This document shows positions 35,384 through 44,291 of a DNA stretch of 64,000 nucleotides, one piece after another. Both the position numbers and the translations under genes were made by a program. Source of the DNA: Evansella sp041820985 (GTDB lineage: Bacteria; Bacillota; Bacilli; Bacillales; Salisediminibacteriaceae); the NCBI RefSeq assembly GCF_041820985.1, contig NZ_JBGUAU010000004.1, forward strand, positions 1 to 64,000, in the 5' to 3' direction. How positions within the stretch are numbered: position 1 is the stretch's first letter; each line of letters opens with the position of its first letter. The notes beneath the pieces were generated by a model that saw only the letters and a list, made by a program, of their open reading frames with translations, had not been told where the DNA came from and did not search any database.

Positions 35384-35941
35384 TGTCAGTACGTTGCAAC
35401 TGACGGTTATATTATGAGTATGTAACTACGAATATATATATGCTTACCAATACACATATATAATAGAAGAAACATGTCATTTTTTATTCAAAGATAAACT
35501 AAAATAAGTGTATTTTCGAATAGAATATAGAAACGAATATATAATAAAAAATTAATGTTTCCAAAAATCTTTAATTTCTACTATTCTTATATAACAATGT
35601 TAGGTTATATAACATAAAAAAATAGTATGTAAATGGGATATTTAAGTGTAGCTACCAAATTATAACTTAAGTAAAAAACTATTCTTTTTGTTAAAGATTA
35701 GTCCAATCGGGAAAATCTTACAATCAATACAATAATTTATAAAAAAAATGTTGAATTATGTATAAATTTTACTTGAAAACTACATTGATGTAACTTAATA
35801 TAGTAATTAGTTCGTAAAACGAATAAATAATATTCAAAATATTGTTGATTTACAAGGTAATTCGAAGATATATCGTGTTCTGATCCGACGAAATATTCTG
35901 TAAACAGATAGGTTTAACATTATATTAAAAAATATTTATAG
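35384..35941. other. AT-rich gap before the opp operon, nothing recognised
   Basis: The gap is strongly AT-rich and has no ORF with a ribosome binding site. A small hairpin GTCAGT/ACTGAC lies at 35386-35405. No remnant of the ybaC-type gene found here in B. subtilis was seen. Confidence 0.5.
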
Positions 35942-35970
35942 TTGCTTTTCACGGAAGGTTCACTTATAAT
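35942..35970 (+). promoter_or_regulatory. Promoter candidate for the opp operon
   Basis: TTGCTT (35942-35947) and TATAAT (35965-35970) are 17 bp apart. It would give a leader of about 350 nt before oppD. In such AT-rich DNA, chance matches are possible. Confidence 0.5.
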
Positions 35971-36140
35971 TACAAATTAGTGGCACGTCTAATTGGGGAT
36001 AGATAAAAGCAATAAAAATTCATCCCATAAAGTTTTAAGAATTTACTACTATTATTTATTCAATAATAGAAAATATATGAATATTGTTTCACAAAGTAAT
36101 ATCAGTATAACTTCAAATGTCTAATTATTTCCACATTTGA

Positions 36141-36155
36141 AATATTCAGATAAAT
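36141..36155 (+). promoter_or_regulatory. Possible CodY box
   Basis: AATATTCAGATAAAT matches 12 of 15 positions of the CodY consensus AATTTTCWGAAAATT. CodY represses peptide transporters in rich medium in Bacilli. It lies downstream of the candidate promoter, where it could act as a roadblock. Confidence 0.3.
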
Positions 36156-36324
36156 CGGAATAAATTCTTAAAAGTTTACAAGGATCTTATGAGATTATCA
36201 GAAGTGAGTGAAATAGAATTCTCACAAATAACTTCTATGTCTTATGTTTAAATTTAGAACAATATTCAAATTACTATCAAGAACTAACTTTTATATAAAA
36301 TTCTTCTTTGTAAGGGTGATTATT

Positions 36325-37323
36325 TTGACTGAAGAGTTATTAAAAATAAAAAATCTTAAAACATCTTTTAGAATTAAAGATGACTATTATGCGGCAGTGG
36401 ACGATGTGACCCTTACCGTTAATAAAAATGAAGTATTAGCAATCGTTGGTGAATCTGGTTCAGGAAAAAGTGCTTTTGCCTTCTCCCTTATGGGTTTGCA
36501 CAATAGAGCAAAAATTGAAGGTGAAATCATTTTTAAAGGTGAGAATATCGCAAATGCGTCACCTGCGAAGTTAAGTAAATTAAGAGGGAAAGAAATGGGT
36601 ATGATCTTCCAAGATTCTCTCTCTGCTTTAAATCCTCTTATGGTAGTAGGCTCGCAAATAGACGAAACAATCTTCCTTCATAATCCTAAGATTTCAGTGA
36701 AGGAAAGAAGGGCAAGAGTTATTGATCTATTAAATAAAGTTGGTATTCCTAGACCAGAAAAAGTATACAATCAATATCCTCATGAACTTTCAGGAGGAAT
36801 GAGACAACGTGTTGTTATTGCAATTGCAATTGCAAATCAACCAGAGTTATTAATTGCAGACGAGCCTACAACAGCGCTGGACGTTACAATTCAATCGCAA
36901 ATTTTAGACTTATTAGGACAACTTAAGGATGATATGCGTGCTGGAATTATTTTAATAACCCACGATCTTGGTGTAGTTGCGGAAATGGCGGATAGAGTTG
37001 CAGTTATGTATGCAGGACAAATTGTAGAGGTTGCGGATGTTTATTCACTAATAGAAAATCCTCAGCATCCTTATACAAGATCTTTGTTAAATTCAGTACC
37101 ATCGCAAGCGGAAAAAGGTTCTAAGCTACATGTAATTCAAGGAGTAGTACCAGCTTTACAAAACCTTCCTCGTGAAGGGTGTCGATTTAAAACAAGGATT
37201 CCATGGATTGATGAGTCAGCTCACGAGGAGAATCCAACATTACATGAAATTAAACCAGGGCATTTTGTCCGTTGTACATGCTATAAGCATTTTGACTTCC
37301 CTGATAAAAGCAAGGAGGTATAG
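36325..37323 (+). CDS. oppD: Oligopeptide ABC transporter ATPase OppD-like
   Basis: One of the two cytoplasmic ATPases of a peptide importer. It shows Walker A GESGSGKSA (about residue 43), signature LSGGMRQR, Walker B LLIADEPTTALDVT and a His loop (THDLG). The C terminus carries the oligopeptide-transporter extension with cysteines (GCRFKTR, RCTCYK), where such ATPases can hold an iron-sulphur cluster. I chose TTG 36325, six bases after AAGGGTG; the ORF is open to 36244, but that part has no binding site and is AT-rich leader. It begins the five-gene operon. Confidence 0.88.
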   Translation: MTEELLKIKNLKTSFRIKDDYYAAVDDVTLTVNKNEVLAIVGESGSGKSAFAFSLMGLHNRAKIEGEIIFKGENIANASPAKLSKLRGKEMGMIFQDSLSALNPLMVVGSQIDETIFLHNPKISVKERRARVIDLLNKVGIPRPEKVYNQYPHELSGGMRQRVVIAIAIANQPELLIADEPTTALDVTIQSQILDLLGQLKDDMRAGIILITHDLGVVAEMADRVAVMYAGQIVEVADVYSLIENPQHPYTRSLLNSVPSQAEKGSKLHVIQGVVPALQNLPREGCRFKTRIPWIDESAHEENPTLHEIKPGHFVRCTCYKHFDFPDKSKEV

Positions 37324-37328
37324 GAGTC

Positions 37329-38264
37329 ATGTCGCTACTAGAAGTTAATGATTTAAAAGTATACTTCCCCATACGTGGCGGAATATTACGAAGAGTACAG
37401 GAACATGTAAAAGCAGTAGATGGTGTTTCCTTATCGATAGAAGCTGGTCAAACTTATGGTTTAGTTGGTGAATCTGGATCTGGAAAAACTACTACAGGGA
37501 GAGCGATTATTGGATTAAATGAAATCACTTCTGGAGATGTAATATTTAATGGTAATAACATTGCAAAATCTGGAAGGAAATCATTCTTGGATGCTCGTAG
37601 AGATATTCAAATGATATTTCAAGATCCATATTCTTCATTAAATCCTAAGAAACGTGTTGTTGATATTGTTGCAGAACCATTACGTAATTTTGAAAAACTT
37701 TCTGCAAAAGAAGAAAGAAGAAAAGTACAGGAGCTAATGGATTTTGTAGGATTGAGTCCGGAAGCTATTCTTAAATATCCACATGAGTTTTCAGGTGGAC
37801 AACGTCAACGAATTGGAATTGCAAGAGCGATCGCTTTAAAGCCGAAATTAATCATTGCGGACGAGCCGGTATCTGCACTTGACGTATCAGTCCAAGCCCA
37901 GGTATTGAACTTTATGCAAGATATACAAAAAGAACTAAATTTGACTTATTTATTTATTAGTCATGATTTAGGGATAATTAGACATGTTTGTGACAAAATT
38001 GGGATCATGTATAAAGGTCGCTATGTCGAGGAAGGTACAACTGAAGATATATTTGAAAATCCTCAGCATATTTACACAAAACGACTTATTTCAGCGATAC
38101 CTGATATTAATCCAAGGCAAAGAGAGGTACTTATTGAGAACCGTCGCAAAGTAAAAGAACAATTCGATGGTCTTTCGAAAGATTACTTCGATGATGAAGG
38201 TCTAGCCTACCCTTTAAAACCAATTTCCGAGACACATCAAGTGGCTTTGCCTGAGAGAGGTTGA
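37329..38264 (+). CDS. oppF: Oligopeptide ABC transporter ATPase OppF-like
   Basis: The second ATPase, partner of OppD. Walker A GESGSGKTT (about residue 49), the signature FSGGQRQRIGIARAIA, Walker B LIIADEPVSALDVS and SHDLG are intact; length is 311 residues. It starts 5 nt after oppD with its own GGAGG. The N-terminal KVYFPIRGGILRR and the switch region resemble AppF/Opp4F of Bacilli. Confidence 0.9.
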   Translation: MSLLEVNDLKVYFPIRGGILRRVQEHVKAVDGVSLSIEAGQTYGLVGESGSGKTTTGRAIIGLNEITSGDVIFNGNNIAKSGRKSFLDARRDIQMIFQDPYSSLNPKKRVVDIVAEPLRNFEKLSAKEERRKVQELMDFVGLSPEAILKYPHEFSGGQRQRIGIARAIALKPKLIIADEPVSALDVSVQAQVLNFMQDIQKELNLTYLFISHDLGIIRHVCDKIGIMYKGRYVEEGTTEDIFENPQHIYTKRLISAIPDINPRQREVLIENRRKVKEQFDGLSKDYFDDEGLAYPLKPISETHQVALPERG

Positions 38265-38269
38265 ATGAT

Positions 38270-39232
38270 ATGTGGAAATTAATTGTAAGAAGAATCATGA
38301 TAATGATTCCTCAAATATTTATATTAAGTATTTTTGTATTCTTATTAGCAAAAGCAATGCCTGGTGATGCGCTATCTGGTTTGATTGATCCGAACTTAGA
38401 TCCTGCTGCTATAGAAGCAATGCGAGATCGTCTTGGGTTAAATAATCCTTGGTATATACAATATCGTGATTGGATTTATGGTGTTGCTCAAGGAGATTTT
38501 GGTAGATCTTTTAGATACAAGATGGATGTTACTGAGTTAATTGGACAGCGTATGACAAATACGGTATATTTATCAGCTTTAACATTAATCTTTACTTATG
38601 CAATCGCAATTCCTTTAGGTATCACAAGTGGTCGTTTTAATGACACATGGCTTGATCGTACAATTACGGGGTACACTTATTTAGGTTTTGCGGCACCATT
38701 ATTCATTTTCGCTTTATTAATGTTATGGGTGTTCGGTTTCCAGTTAGGCTGGTTTCCTACAAGTGGTAGTGTAAGACCAGGTTTATCTCCAGGATCATTA
38801 GACTATGTTATTAGTAAATTATACCACTTGATATTACCGTCACTCTCTATGGCACTAATAACAACCGTTGGTACTGTACAGTATTTACGAAGTGAAATCA
38901 TTGATACAAAACAGAAAGATTTCATCATTACAGCAAGAGCAAAGGGCGCATCTGAACAACGTGTGTATAACCGACACATTCTTCGTAACTCCCTTTTACC
39001 GATAGCAGCATTCTTTGGATTTGAAATTACAGGTTTGTTGGGTGGTACTATTTTCATTGAGAATATCTTTAACTATCCAGGGATGGGTGAATTGTTCTTA
39101 AGGTCTATTACATTACGAGATTTCACTGTAATGACAGCACTAGTTCTATTATATGGTGTTACATCCATCATAGGGGCATTGTTATCTGACATTATCTTAA
39201 GTCTGGTAGACCCGCGTATTCGTATAAAATAA
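38270..39232 (+). CDS. oppB: Oligopeptide ABC transporter permease OppB-like
   Basis: A membrane channel subunit with six predicted spans: one at the N terminus (residues 9-29) and five in the BPD_transp_1 domain (about 90-320). The cytoplasmic EAA loop is near DFIITARAKGASEQRVYNRHI. The N terminus with PQIFILSIFVFLLAKAMPGD resembles Opp4B/AppB of Bacilli. I chose ATG 38270, about ten bases after AGAGAGG; a TTG at 38261 overlaps the oppF stop and is an alternative. Confidence 0.9.
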   Translation: MWKLIVRRIMIMIPQIFILSIFVFLLAKAMPGDALSGLIDPNLDPAAIEAMRDRLGLNNPWYIQYRDWIYGVAQGDFGRSFRYKMDVTELIGQRMTNTVYLSALTLIFTYAIAIPLGITSGRFNDTWLDRTITGYTYLGFAAPLFIFALLMLWVFGFQLGWFPTSGSVRPGLSPGSLDYVISKLYHLILPSLSMALITTVGTVQYLRSEIIDTKQKDFIITARAKGASEQRVYNRHILRNSLLPIAAFFGFEITGLLGGTIFIENIFNYPGMGELFLRSITLRDFTVMTALVLLYGVTSIIGALLSDIILSLVDPRIRIK

Positions 39233-39258
39233 GAAACGGACAACTTGAGGTGAAAAAA

Positions 39259-40164
39259 ATGGGTATAAAGAATGAAAACATTAGCCCGCCAAAGGATTTA
39301 GAAAAGAGTCCGTCTGGTTTTACCATCCTCTGGCGTGAAATTGTTAGAGATAAAGTAGCTTTATTCTCTTTAATATTATTAATAATAGTTATAACAGGAG
39401 TATTTGGGGTTTCGCTACTCTTAGACGAAAAACAAATTGTTACTGTTGATCTATTTGCATTGTATCAACCTCCATCATCTGACTTTTGGTTAGGAACAGA
39501 CTATGGTGGACGAGATATATTTGGTCAACTAATTATCGGTACTAGAAATTCTTTGGCGATCGGAATTGTTGTAACACTAGCTTCAGGCTTTATTGGTATA
39601 TTAGTAGGTGTTATTTCTGGTTATTTTGGTGGTACAATCGATAATATAATGATGCGTGTGGTAGATTTCTTCTTGATTTTACCTACGTTAATGATTGTTA
39701 TAGCATTCGTTACAGCAGTACCAAGATATACGATATGGTCATTTTCGTTCATTATGACAGCATTTCTTTGGATGGGGATTGCAAGGTTAATAAGATCCAA
39801 AGCACTGCAAGAAAAGGAACTTGAATATATACAGGCTTCAAAAACGTTAGGATCTTCTCATACAAAAATTATATTTAAACAACTTCTTCCGAACCTAAGT
39901 TCATTAATAATCGTAACGATGACTTTAAACTTAGCTGCAAACATCGGTATTGAATCAGGACTTTCTTTTTTAGGGTTTGGATTTCCGGAAGAGACTCCAA
40001 GTTTAGGGACATTAGTAAGTTATGCTACGAACCCACAAACGTTAGAGTTTAGATGGTGGATATGGTTACCTGCATCAATTCTAATTTTAGTATTGATGTT
40101 GAGTATAAATAATGTTGGTCAAGCGTTAAAACGCGCGACTGACGCAAGACAAAGAAGAGGATAA
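39259..40164 (+). CDS. oppC: Oligopeptide ABC transporter permease OppC-like
   Basis: The second channel subunit. A cytoplasmic N-terminal arm, one span (about residues 31-53), a short external segment with GTDYGGRDIFGQLI typical of OppC, and five spans follow; the EAA loop is LEYIQASKTLGSSHTKI. ATG 39259 is placed behind GAGGTG; GTG 39250 lies within it. Length is about 301 residues. Confidence 0.9.
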   Translation: MGIKNENISPPKDLEKSPSGFTILWREIVRDKVALFSLILLIIVITGVFGVSLLLDEKQIVTVDLFALYQPPSSDFWLGTDYGGRDIFGQLIIGTRNSLAIGIVVTLASGFIGILVGVISGYFGGTIDNIMMRVVDFFLILPTLMIVIAFVTAVPRYTIWSFSFIMTAFLWMGIARLIRSKALQEKELEYIQASKTLGSSHTKIIFKQLLPNLSSLIIVTMTLNLAANIGIESGLSFLGFGFPEETPSLGTLVSYATNPQTLEFRWWIWLPASILILVLMLSINNVGQALKRATDARQRRG

Positions 40165-40183
40165 AAAAGGGAGGGTATTTATT

Positions 40184-42037
40184 ATGAGTAAAGCAACAAA
40201 AGTTTTATTCGCGCTTATGCTAGTTCTTATGTTAGTTCTTGCGGCTTGTGGTGGCAACAACAACAACAACAACAACAACAATGAAGGCGGCAACGATACT
40301 AACAACGACAACAACAATGAGGATGTAGCAGAGAATAACAATGACGCTGAAGACGATGGGTTATACTCTATCAGTGATTTCAGTAAGTTTAAGGAAAATG
40401 AAGGTACAGCAATTGATGGAGGAACTATTACTTTCGGTTTAGTTTCTGATACACCTTTTGAAGGTACTTTAAACTGGAACTTCTACGGAGGTAATCCAGA
40501 TGCTCAAGTTTTAACATGGTTTGATGAGGGTCTATTAACTTGGGATGAAAACTTTGTTTACACTCAAGATGGTGCAGCTACTTATGAAACTAATGAAGAA
40601 GGAAATATTTTTACATTCACTATCCGTGACAATGTTAATTGGCATGATGGCGAACCTGTAACTGCAGAAGATTGGTTATTTGCTCATGAGGTAATTAGTC
40701 ACCCTGATTATGATGGTGTTCGTTGGGGTCCAGATTTCCAAAATATCGTAGGTGCGCAAGAATACCATGATGGTGAAGCTGATACGATTTCTGGTATTAC
40801 AGTTTTAAGTGAAAAAGAATTACAAATTGAATTTATTAATGTATCGCCATCACTTGTAACAGGTTCTATTTGGACATATCCATTGGCGAAGCATATCTTC
40901 GAAGACATCCCTGTAGCTGATATGTCTTCATCTGATGCAGTTCGTCGTAATCCAGTTGGATTTGGTCCATTTGTAGTAGACGTAATTGTTCCAGGTGAGT
41001 CAGTAACCTTCAACAAGAACGAAGATTACTGGAGAGGTGAGCCTAATTTAGATGGTGTAGTTTTACGTGTTATCAATCCTAATACTGTAGTACAAGAGTT
41101 AAAAACAGGTGGAGTTGACATGGTGAGTGCATTCCCTGTTGACCAATTCCCTGATAACGCTGATATGTCTAACGTTGAGTGGTTAGGTGATATTGATCGT
41201 GCATACACTTACATTGGATTTAAACTAGGTGAGTGGGATGCAGAATCAGAAGATGGTCCTGTTATAATGAAAGATGATAAGAAAATGGCTGATGTGAATT
41301 TACGTCGTGCTATGTGGCACGCTGTTGATAATGATGCTGTAGGTGAAAGATTCTACCATGGTCTTAGATGGGGAGCTACAACTTTAATTCCTCCATCTCA
41401 TCCTGAATTCCATGATGATACTAACGAAGGATTAAAGTTTGATCCTGAAAAAGCGAAGCAAATCTTAGCTGATGCTGGTTATGAAGACACTAATGATGAC
41501 GGATTTGTTGAAACTCCAGAAGGAGAAGAATTAGTTATTAATTTCGCTTCTATGACTGGTGGAGATATCGCTGAGCCATTAGCTCGTTATTATGTACAAT
41601 CTTGGAATAATATCGGTCTAAATGTTGAATTACAAATGGAAGAATTCAATAACTTCTACGATCGTGTTGGTAACGGTGGTAATGATGACCCTGAACTAGA
41701 TGTATTTATGGGTGCTTGGGGTGTAGGTATTGACGTAGATCCTTCTGGTCTTTACGGAAACGTAATGTTCAACTTCCCACGTTGGAGAAATGCTGAGAAT
41801 GATCGTCTATTAGCAGAAGGTGTTTCTGAAGAAGCATTTGATGTTGATTATCGTCAAGGGATTTATAAAGAATGGCAACAATTAATGGTTGATGAAGTTC
41901 CTGTATTCCCAACTCTTTACCGTGCAGTTCTTAGCCCGGTTAATAACCGAGTTCTTAACTACGCGATTGGTGATGGAACTGGAGTTTACCTATATGAACT
42001 TGCTGTAACTCAAGAAGAAGCAATTGTAGCTGAGTAA
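40184..42037 (+). CDS. oppA: Oligopeptide-binding lipoprotein OppA-like
   Basis: The extracellular receptor of the importer (SBP family 5). A lipoprotein signal peptide ends in LAAC with the lipidated Cys at residue 22, followed by an Asn/Asp/Glu-rich linker with nine Asn in a row (25-33) and more Asn clusters, then the periplasmic-binding fold, including FTIRDNVNWHDGEPVTAEDW (about residue 150). Length of 617 residues fits the large Opp4A-type proteins. GGGAGGG precedes the ATG. It is last in the operon and a terminator follows. The peptide range is unknown. Confidence 0.9.
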   Translation: MSKATKVLFALMLVLMLVLAACGGNNNNNNNNNEGGNDTNNDNNNEDVAENNNDAEDDGLYSISDFSKFKENEGTAIDGGTITFGLVSDTPFEGTLNWNFYGGNPDAQVLTWFDEGLLTWDENFVYTQDGAATYETNEEGNIFTFTIRDNVNWHDGEPVTAEDWLFAHEVISHPDYDGVRWGPDFQNIVGAQEYHDGEADTISGITVLSEKELQIEFINVSPSLVTGSIWTYPLAKHIFEDIPVADMSSSDAVRRNPVGFGPFVVDVIVPGESVTFNKNEDYWRGEPNLDGVVLRVINPNTVVQELKTGGVDMVSAFPVDQFPDNADMSNVEWLGDIDRAYTYIGFKLGEWDAESEDGPVIMKDDKKMADVNLRRAMWHAVDNDAVGERFYHGLRWGATTLIPPSHPEFHDDTNEGLKFDPEKAKQILADAGYEDTNDDGFVETPEGEELVINFASMTGGDIAEPLARYYVQSWNNIGLNVELQMEEFNNFYDRVGNGGNDDPELDVFMGAWGVGIDVDPSGLYGNVMFNFPRWRNAENDRLLAEGVSEEAFDVDYRQGIYKEWQQLMVDEVPVFPTLYRAVLSPVNNRVLNYAIGDGTGVYLYELAVTQEEAIVAE

Positions 42038-42053
42038 TAAATATATTCTTTCT

Positions 42054-42085
42054 AAAGAAGTGCCGTTTTGGCACTTCTTTTTTTG
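42054..42085 (+). terminator. Terminator after oppA
   Basis: AAAGAAGTGCC pairs with GGCACTTCTTT around GTTTT, followed by a T-run. Confidence 0.92.
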
Positions 42086-42110
42086 GCAATATTTATACTG
42101 AAAAGAACAT

Positions 42111-42139
42111 TTGATATATGGAGAAACGCCCTGTATAAT
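42111..42139 (+). promoter_or_regulatory. SigA promoter of the S10 operon
   Basis: TTGATA (42111-42116) and TATAAT (42134-42139) are 17 bp apart. It gives the S10 cluster its own start after the oppA terminator. Confidence 0.8.
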
Positions 42140-42145
42140 AGAAAA

Positions 42146-42335
42146 AGTGTGATTCACAAAAAAAATGTATAAAAAGCCTTGCATTGAGCATTGGTTTTCG
42201 ATATAATGTTGAATGTTGGTCAAATGACAGGCTACGATGCGGAAGGTTGCTGACACACCCGGCCCCTTTGCCATGGCTAGTGTGAAAATTTCCGAGGAGC
42301 AAGTCTATTTCCAAAAATGGGCGAAAAAGGAGGTA
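42146..42335 (+). promoter_or_regulatory. Leader of the S10 operon
   Basis: The roughly 195-nt leader contains a GC-richer block (about 42235-42280) with GCGGAAGGTTGCTGACACA, CCCGGCCCCTTTGCCATGGC, which resembles the leader before rpsJ in other Bacilli as I recall it. Its mechanism cannot be read from the sequence. Confidence 0.5.
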
Positions 42336-42340
42336 ATAAA

Positions 42341-42649
42341 ATGGCAAAACAGAAAATTCGCATTCGTTTAAAAGCATACGATCACAGAATCTTAGATCAA
42401 TCTGCAGAGAAAATTGTAGAGACAGCTAAACGTTCTGGTGCAGGAGTAGCTGGACCGGTTCCGTTACCAACTGAAAAATCTATTTATACGATTCTTCGTG
42501 CGGTACACAAGTATAAAGATTCTCGCGAACAGTTCGAAATGAGAACTCATAAGCGTTTGATCGATATCTTAAATCCGACTCCACAAACTGTGGATGCTTT
42601 AATGCGTTTAGACCTGCCATCAGGTGTAGACATTGAAATCAAGTTATAA
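42341..42649 (+). CDS. rpsJ: Ribosomal protein S10
   Basis: S10 is a 30S head protein and, as NusE, a partner of NusB in antitermination. The 102 residues have KIRIRLKAYDHRILDQSA and the loop GPVPLPTEK. ATG 42341 follows AAAGGAGG. First gene of the long S10/spc/alpha transcript. Confidence 0.98.
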   Translation: MAKQKIRIRLKAYDHRILDQSAEKIVETAKRSGAGVAGPVPLPTEKSIYTILRAVHKYKDSREQFEMRTHKRLIDILNPTPQTVDALMRLDLPSGVDIEIKL

Positions 42650-42686
42650 TAAATGAAAATTAAATGATTAATAGGAGGTGTGACTC

Positions 42687-43322
42687 ATGGCCAAAGGAAT
42701 CTTAGGTAGAAAAATAGGTATGACTCAAATTTTTGCTGAAAATGGTGAAGTTATTCCTGTAACAGTTATCGAAGCTACTCCAAACGTTGTTCTTCAAAAG
42801 AAGACAGTTGAGGGGGAAGGGTACGAAGCAATCCAGCTTGGTTTTGCAGACAAGAAAGAAAGTCTTATAAACAAGCCAGCAAAAGGTCATGCTGAAAAAG
42901 CGAAGACAACCCCTAAGCGCTTCGTAAAAGAATTCCGTGAGTTAAATGGTGCGGAATATGAAATTGGTCAAGAAGTCAAAGTAGATACATTTGCAGAAGG
43001 TGACATCGTAGACGTTACTGGTACATCAAAAGGGAAAGGTTTTGCTGGTTCTATCAAACGCCACAACCAATCTCGTGGACCAATGTCTCACGGTTCTCGT
43101 TACCACCGTCGCCCTGGTTCAATGGGTCCTGTAGATCCGAACCGAGTTATGAAAGGTAAAGCATTACCTGGACGTATGGGTGGAGAGCAAGTGACTATGC
43201 AAAATCTTGAAATCGTTCGTGTTGATACAGAGCGTAATATATTATTAGTAAAAGGGAACGTACCTGGTGCTAGAAAAAGCTACGTTACCATAAAAACTGC
43301 TGTGAAAGCGACAGCTGAATAA
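42687..43322 (+). CDS. rplC: Ribosomal protein L3
   Basis: L3 is an early 50S assembly protein near the peptidyl transferase centre. Typical motifs are GRKIGMTQIF at the N terminus and the extended loop with GPMSHGSRYHRRPGSMG. 211 residues, start behind AGGAGGTG. Confidence 0.98.
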   Translation: MAKGILGRKIGMTQIFAENGEVIPVTVIEATPNVVLQKKTVEGEGYEAIQLGFADKKESLINKPAKGHAEKAKTTPKRFVKEFRELNGAEYEIGQEVKVDTFAEGDIVDVTGTSKGKGFAGSIKRHNQSRGPMSHGSRYHRRPGSMGPVDPNRVMKGKALPGRMGGEQVTMQNLEIVRVDTERNILLVKGNVPGARKSYVTIKTAVKATAE

Positions 43323-43348
43323 GATCGATATAGAAAGGAGGAGCCTAG

Positions 43349-43972
43349 ATGCCTAAAGTTACTTTGTACAATCAAACTGGCTCGCAAGTAGGCGATATTG
43401 AACTTTCAGACAGCGTATTCGGTATTGAACCAAATAAAAGTGTTCTTTATGACGCTGTTGTGATGCAACAAGCATCTCAACGACAAGGTACACATGCTAC
43501 AAAAGGTCGTTCTGATGTTCGTGGTGGTGGACGTAAGCCTTGGCGACAAAAAGGAACAGGTCGTGCTCGACAAGGATCTATCCGCTCGCCACAATGGGTT
43601 GGTGGTGGAGTAGTGTTCGGACCACAACCACGTAGCTATGCATATAATTTACCAAAAAAACAACGTCGTTTGGCGTTAAGATCTGCTCTTTCTTCTAAGG
43701 TGAACGCAGAAGAAATTAGAGTATTAGAAGGTTTAAACTTAGAAACTCCAAAAACAAAAGATATGCTTAATGTACTTAGCGGTCTTTCTGTGGAGAGAAA
43801 AGCATTAGTAGTTACTGCGGATTATAACGAAGCAGTTGCTTTATCTGCTCGTAATATCCCTGGTGTAAAATTCGTCACAGCAGAAGGTGTTAACGTATTA
43901 GATGTATTAAAATACGATAACCTTGTTATCACACAAGATGCTGTGAAAAAGGTAGAGGAGGTGCTTGCATAA
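43349..43972 (+). CDS. rplD: Ribosomal protein L4
   Basis: L4 lines the exit tunnel through the loop containing GGGRKPWRQKGTGRARQGSI; it is complete at 207 residues. Its stop overlaps the rplW start by one base (TAATG), so the two are translationally coupled. Confidence 0.98.
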   Translation: MPKVTLYNQTGSQVGDIELSDSVFGIEPNKSVLYDAVVMQQASQRQGTHATKGRSDVRGGGRKPWRQKGTGRARQGSIRSPQWVGGGVVFGPQPRSYAYNLPKKQRRLALRSALSSKVNAEEIRVLEGLNLETPKTKDMLNVLSGLSVERKALVVTADYNEAVALSARNIPGVKFVTAEGVNVLDVLKYDNLVITQDAVKKVEEVLA

Positions 43973-44262
43973 TGGCAGATGCACGTGATGTTATTAAGCG
44001 CCCCGTTATTACTGAACGTTCAACAGATCTTATGGCAGAGCAAAAGTACACGTTTGAAGTAGACCCTCGCGCTAATAAGACACAAATTAAAAATGCAATT
44101 GAAGAAATTTTTGGTGTTACAGTTGCTAAAGTGAACACGATGAACTACAAAGGTAAGTTCCGTCGTTTCGGACGCTACACTGGTTATACTAGCAAGCGCA
44201 AGAAAGCCATTGTACAACTCACACCAGATAGCAAAGAATTAGAATTCTTTGAAGGTGTTTAA
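43972..44262 (+). CDS. rplW: Ribosomal protein L23
   Basis: L23 sits at the tunnel exit and docks trigger factor and SRP. The 96 residues include VIKRPVITERSTDLM and the extended loop KRKKAIVQL. Start overlaps the rplD stop. Confidence 0.98.
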   Translation: MADARDVIKRPVITERSTDLMAEQKYTFEVDPRANKTQIKNAIEEIFGVTVAKVNTMNYKGKFRRFGRYTGYTSKRKKAIVQLTPDSKELEFFEGV

Positions 44263-44291
44263 TAAGTTTGCAGTGAAAGGAGGAAAAACGA

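Noticed and set aside
36244..36324. 27-residue N-terminal extension of OppD
   Set aside because: No ribosome binding site at 36244, very AT-rich codons, and no such extension in the family; TTG 36325 fits better.
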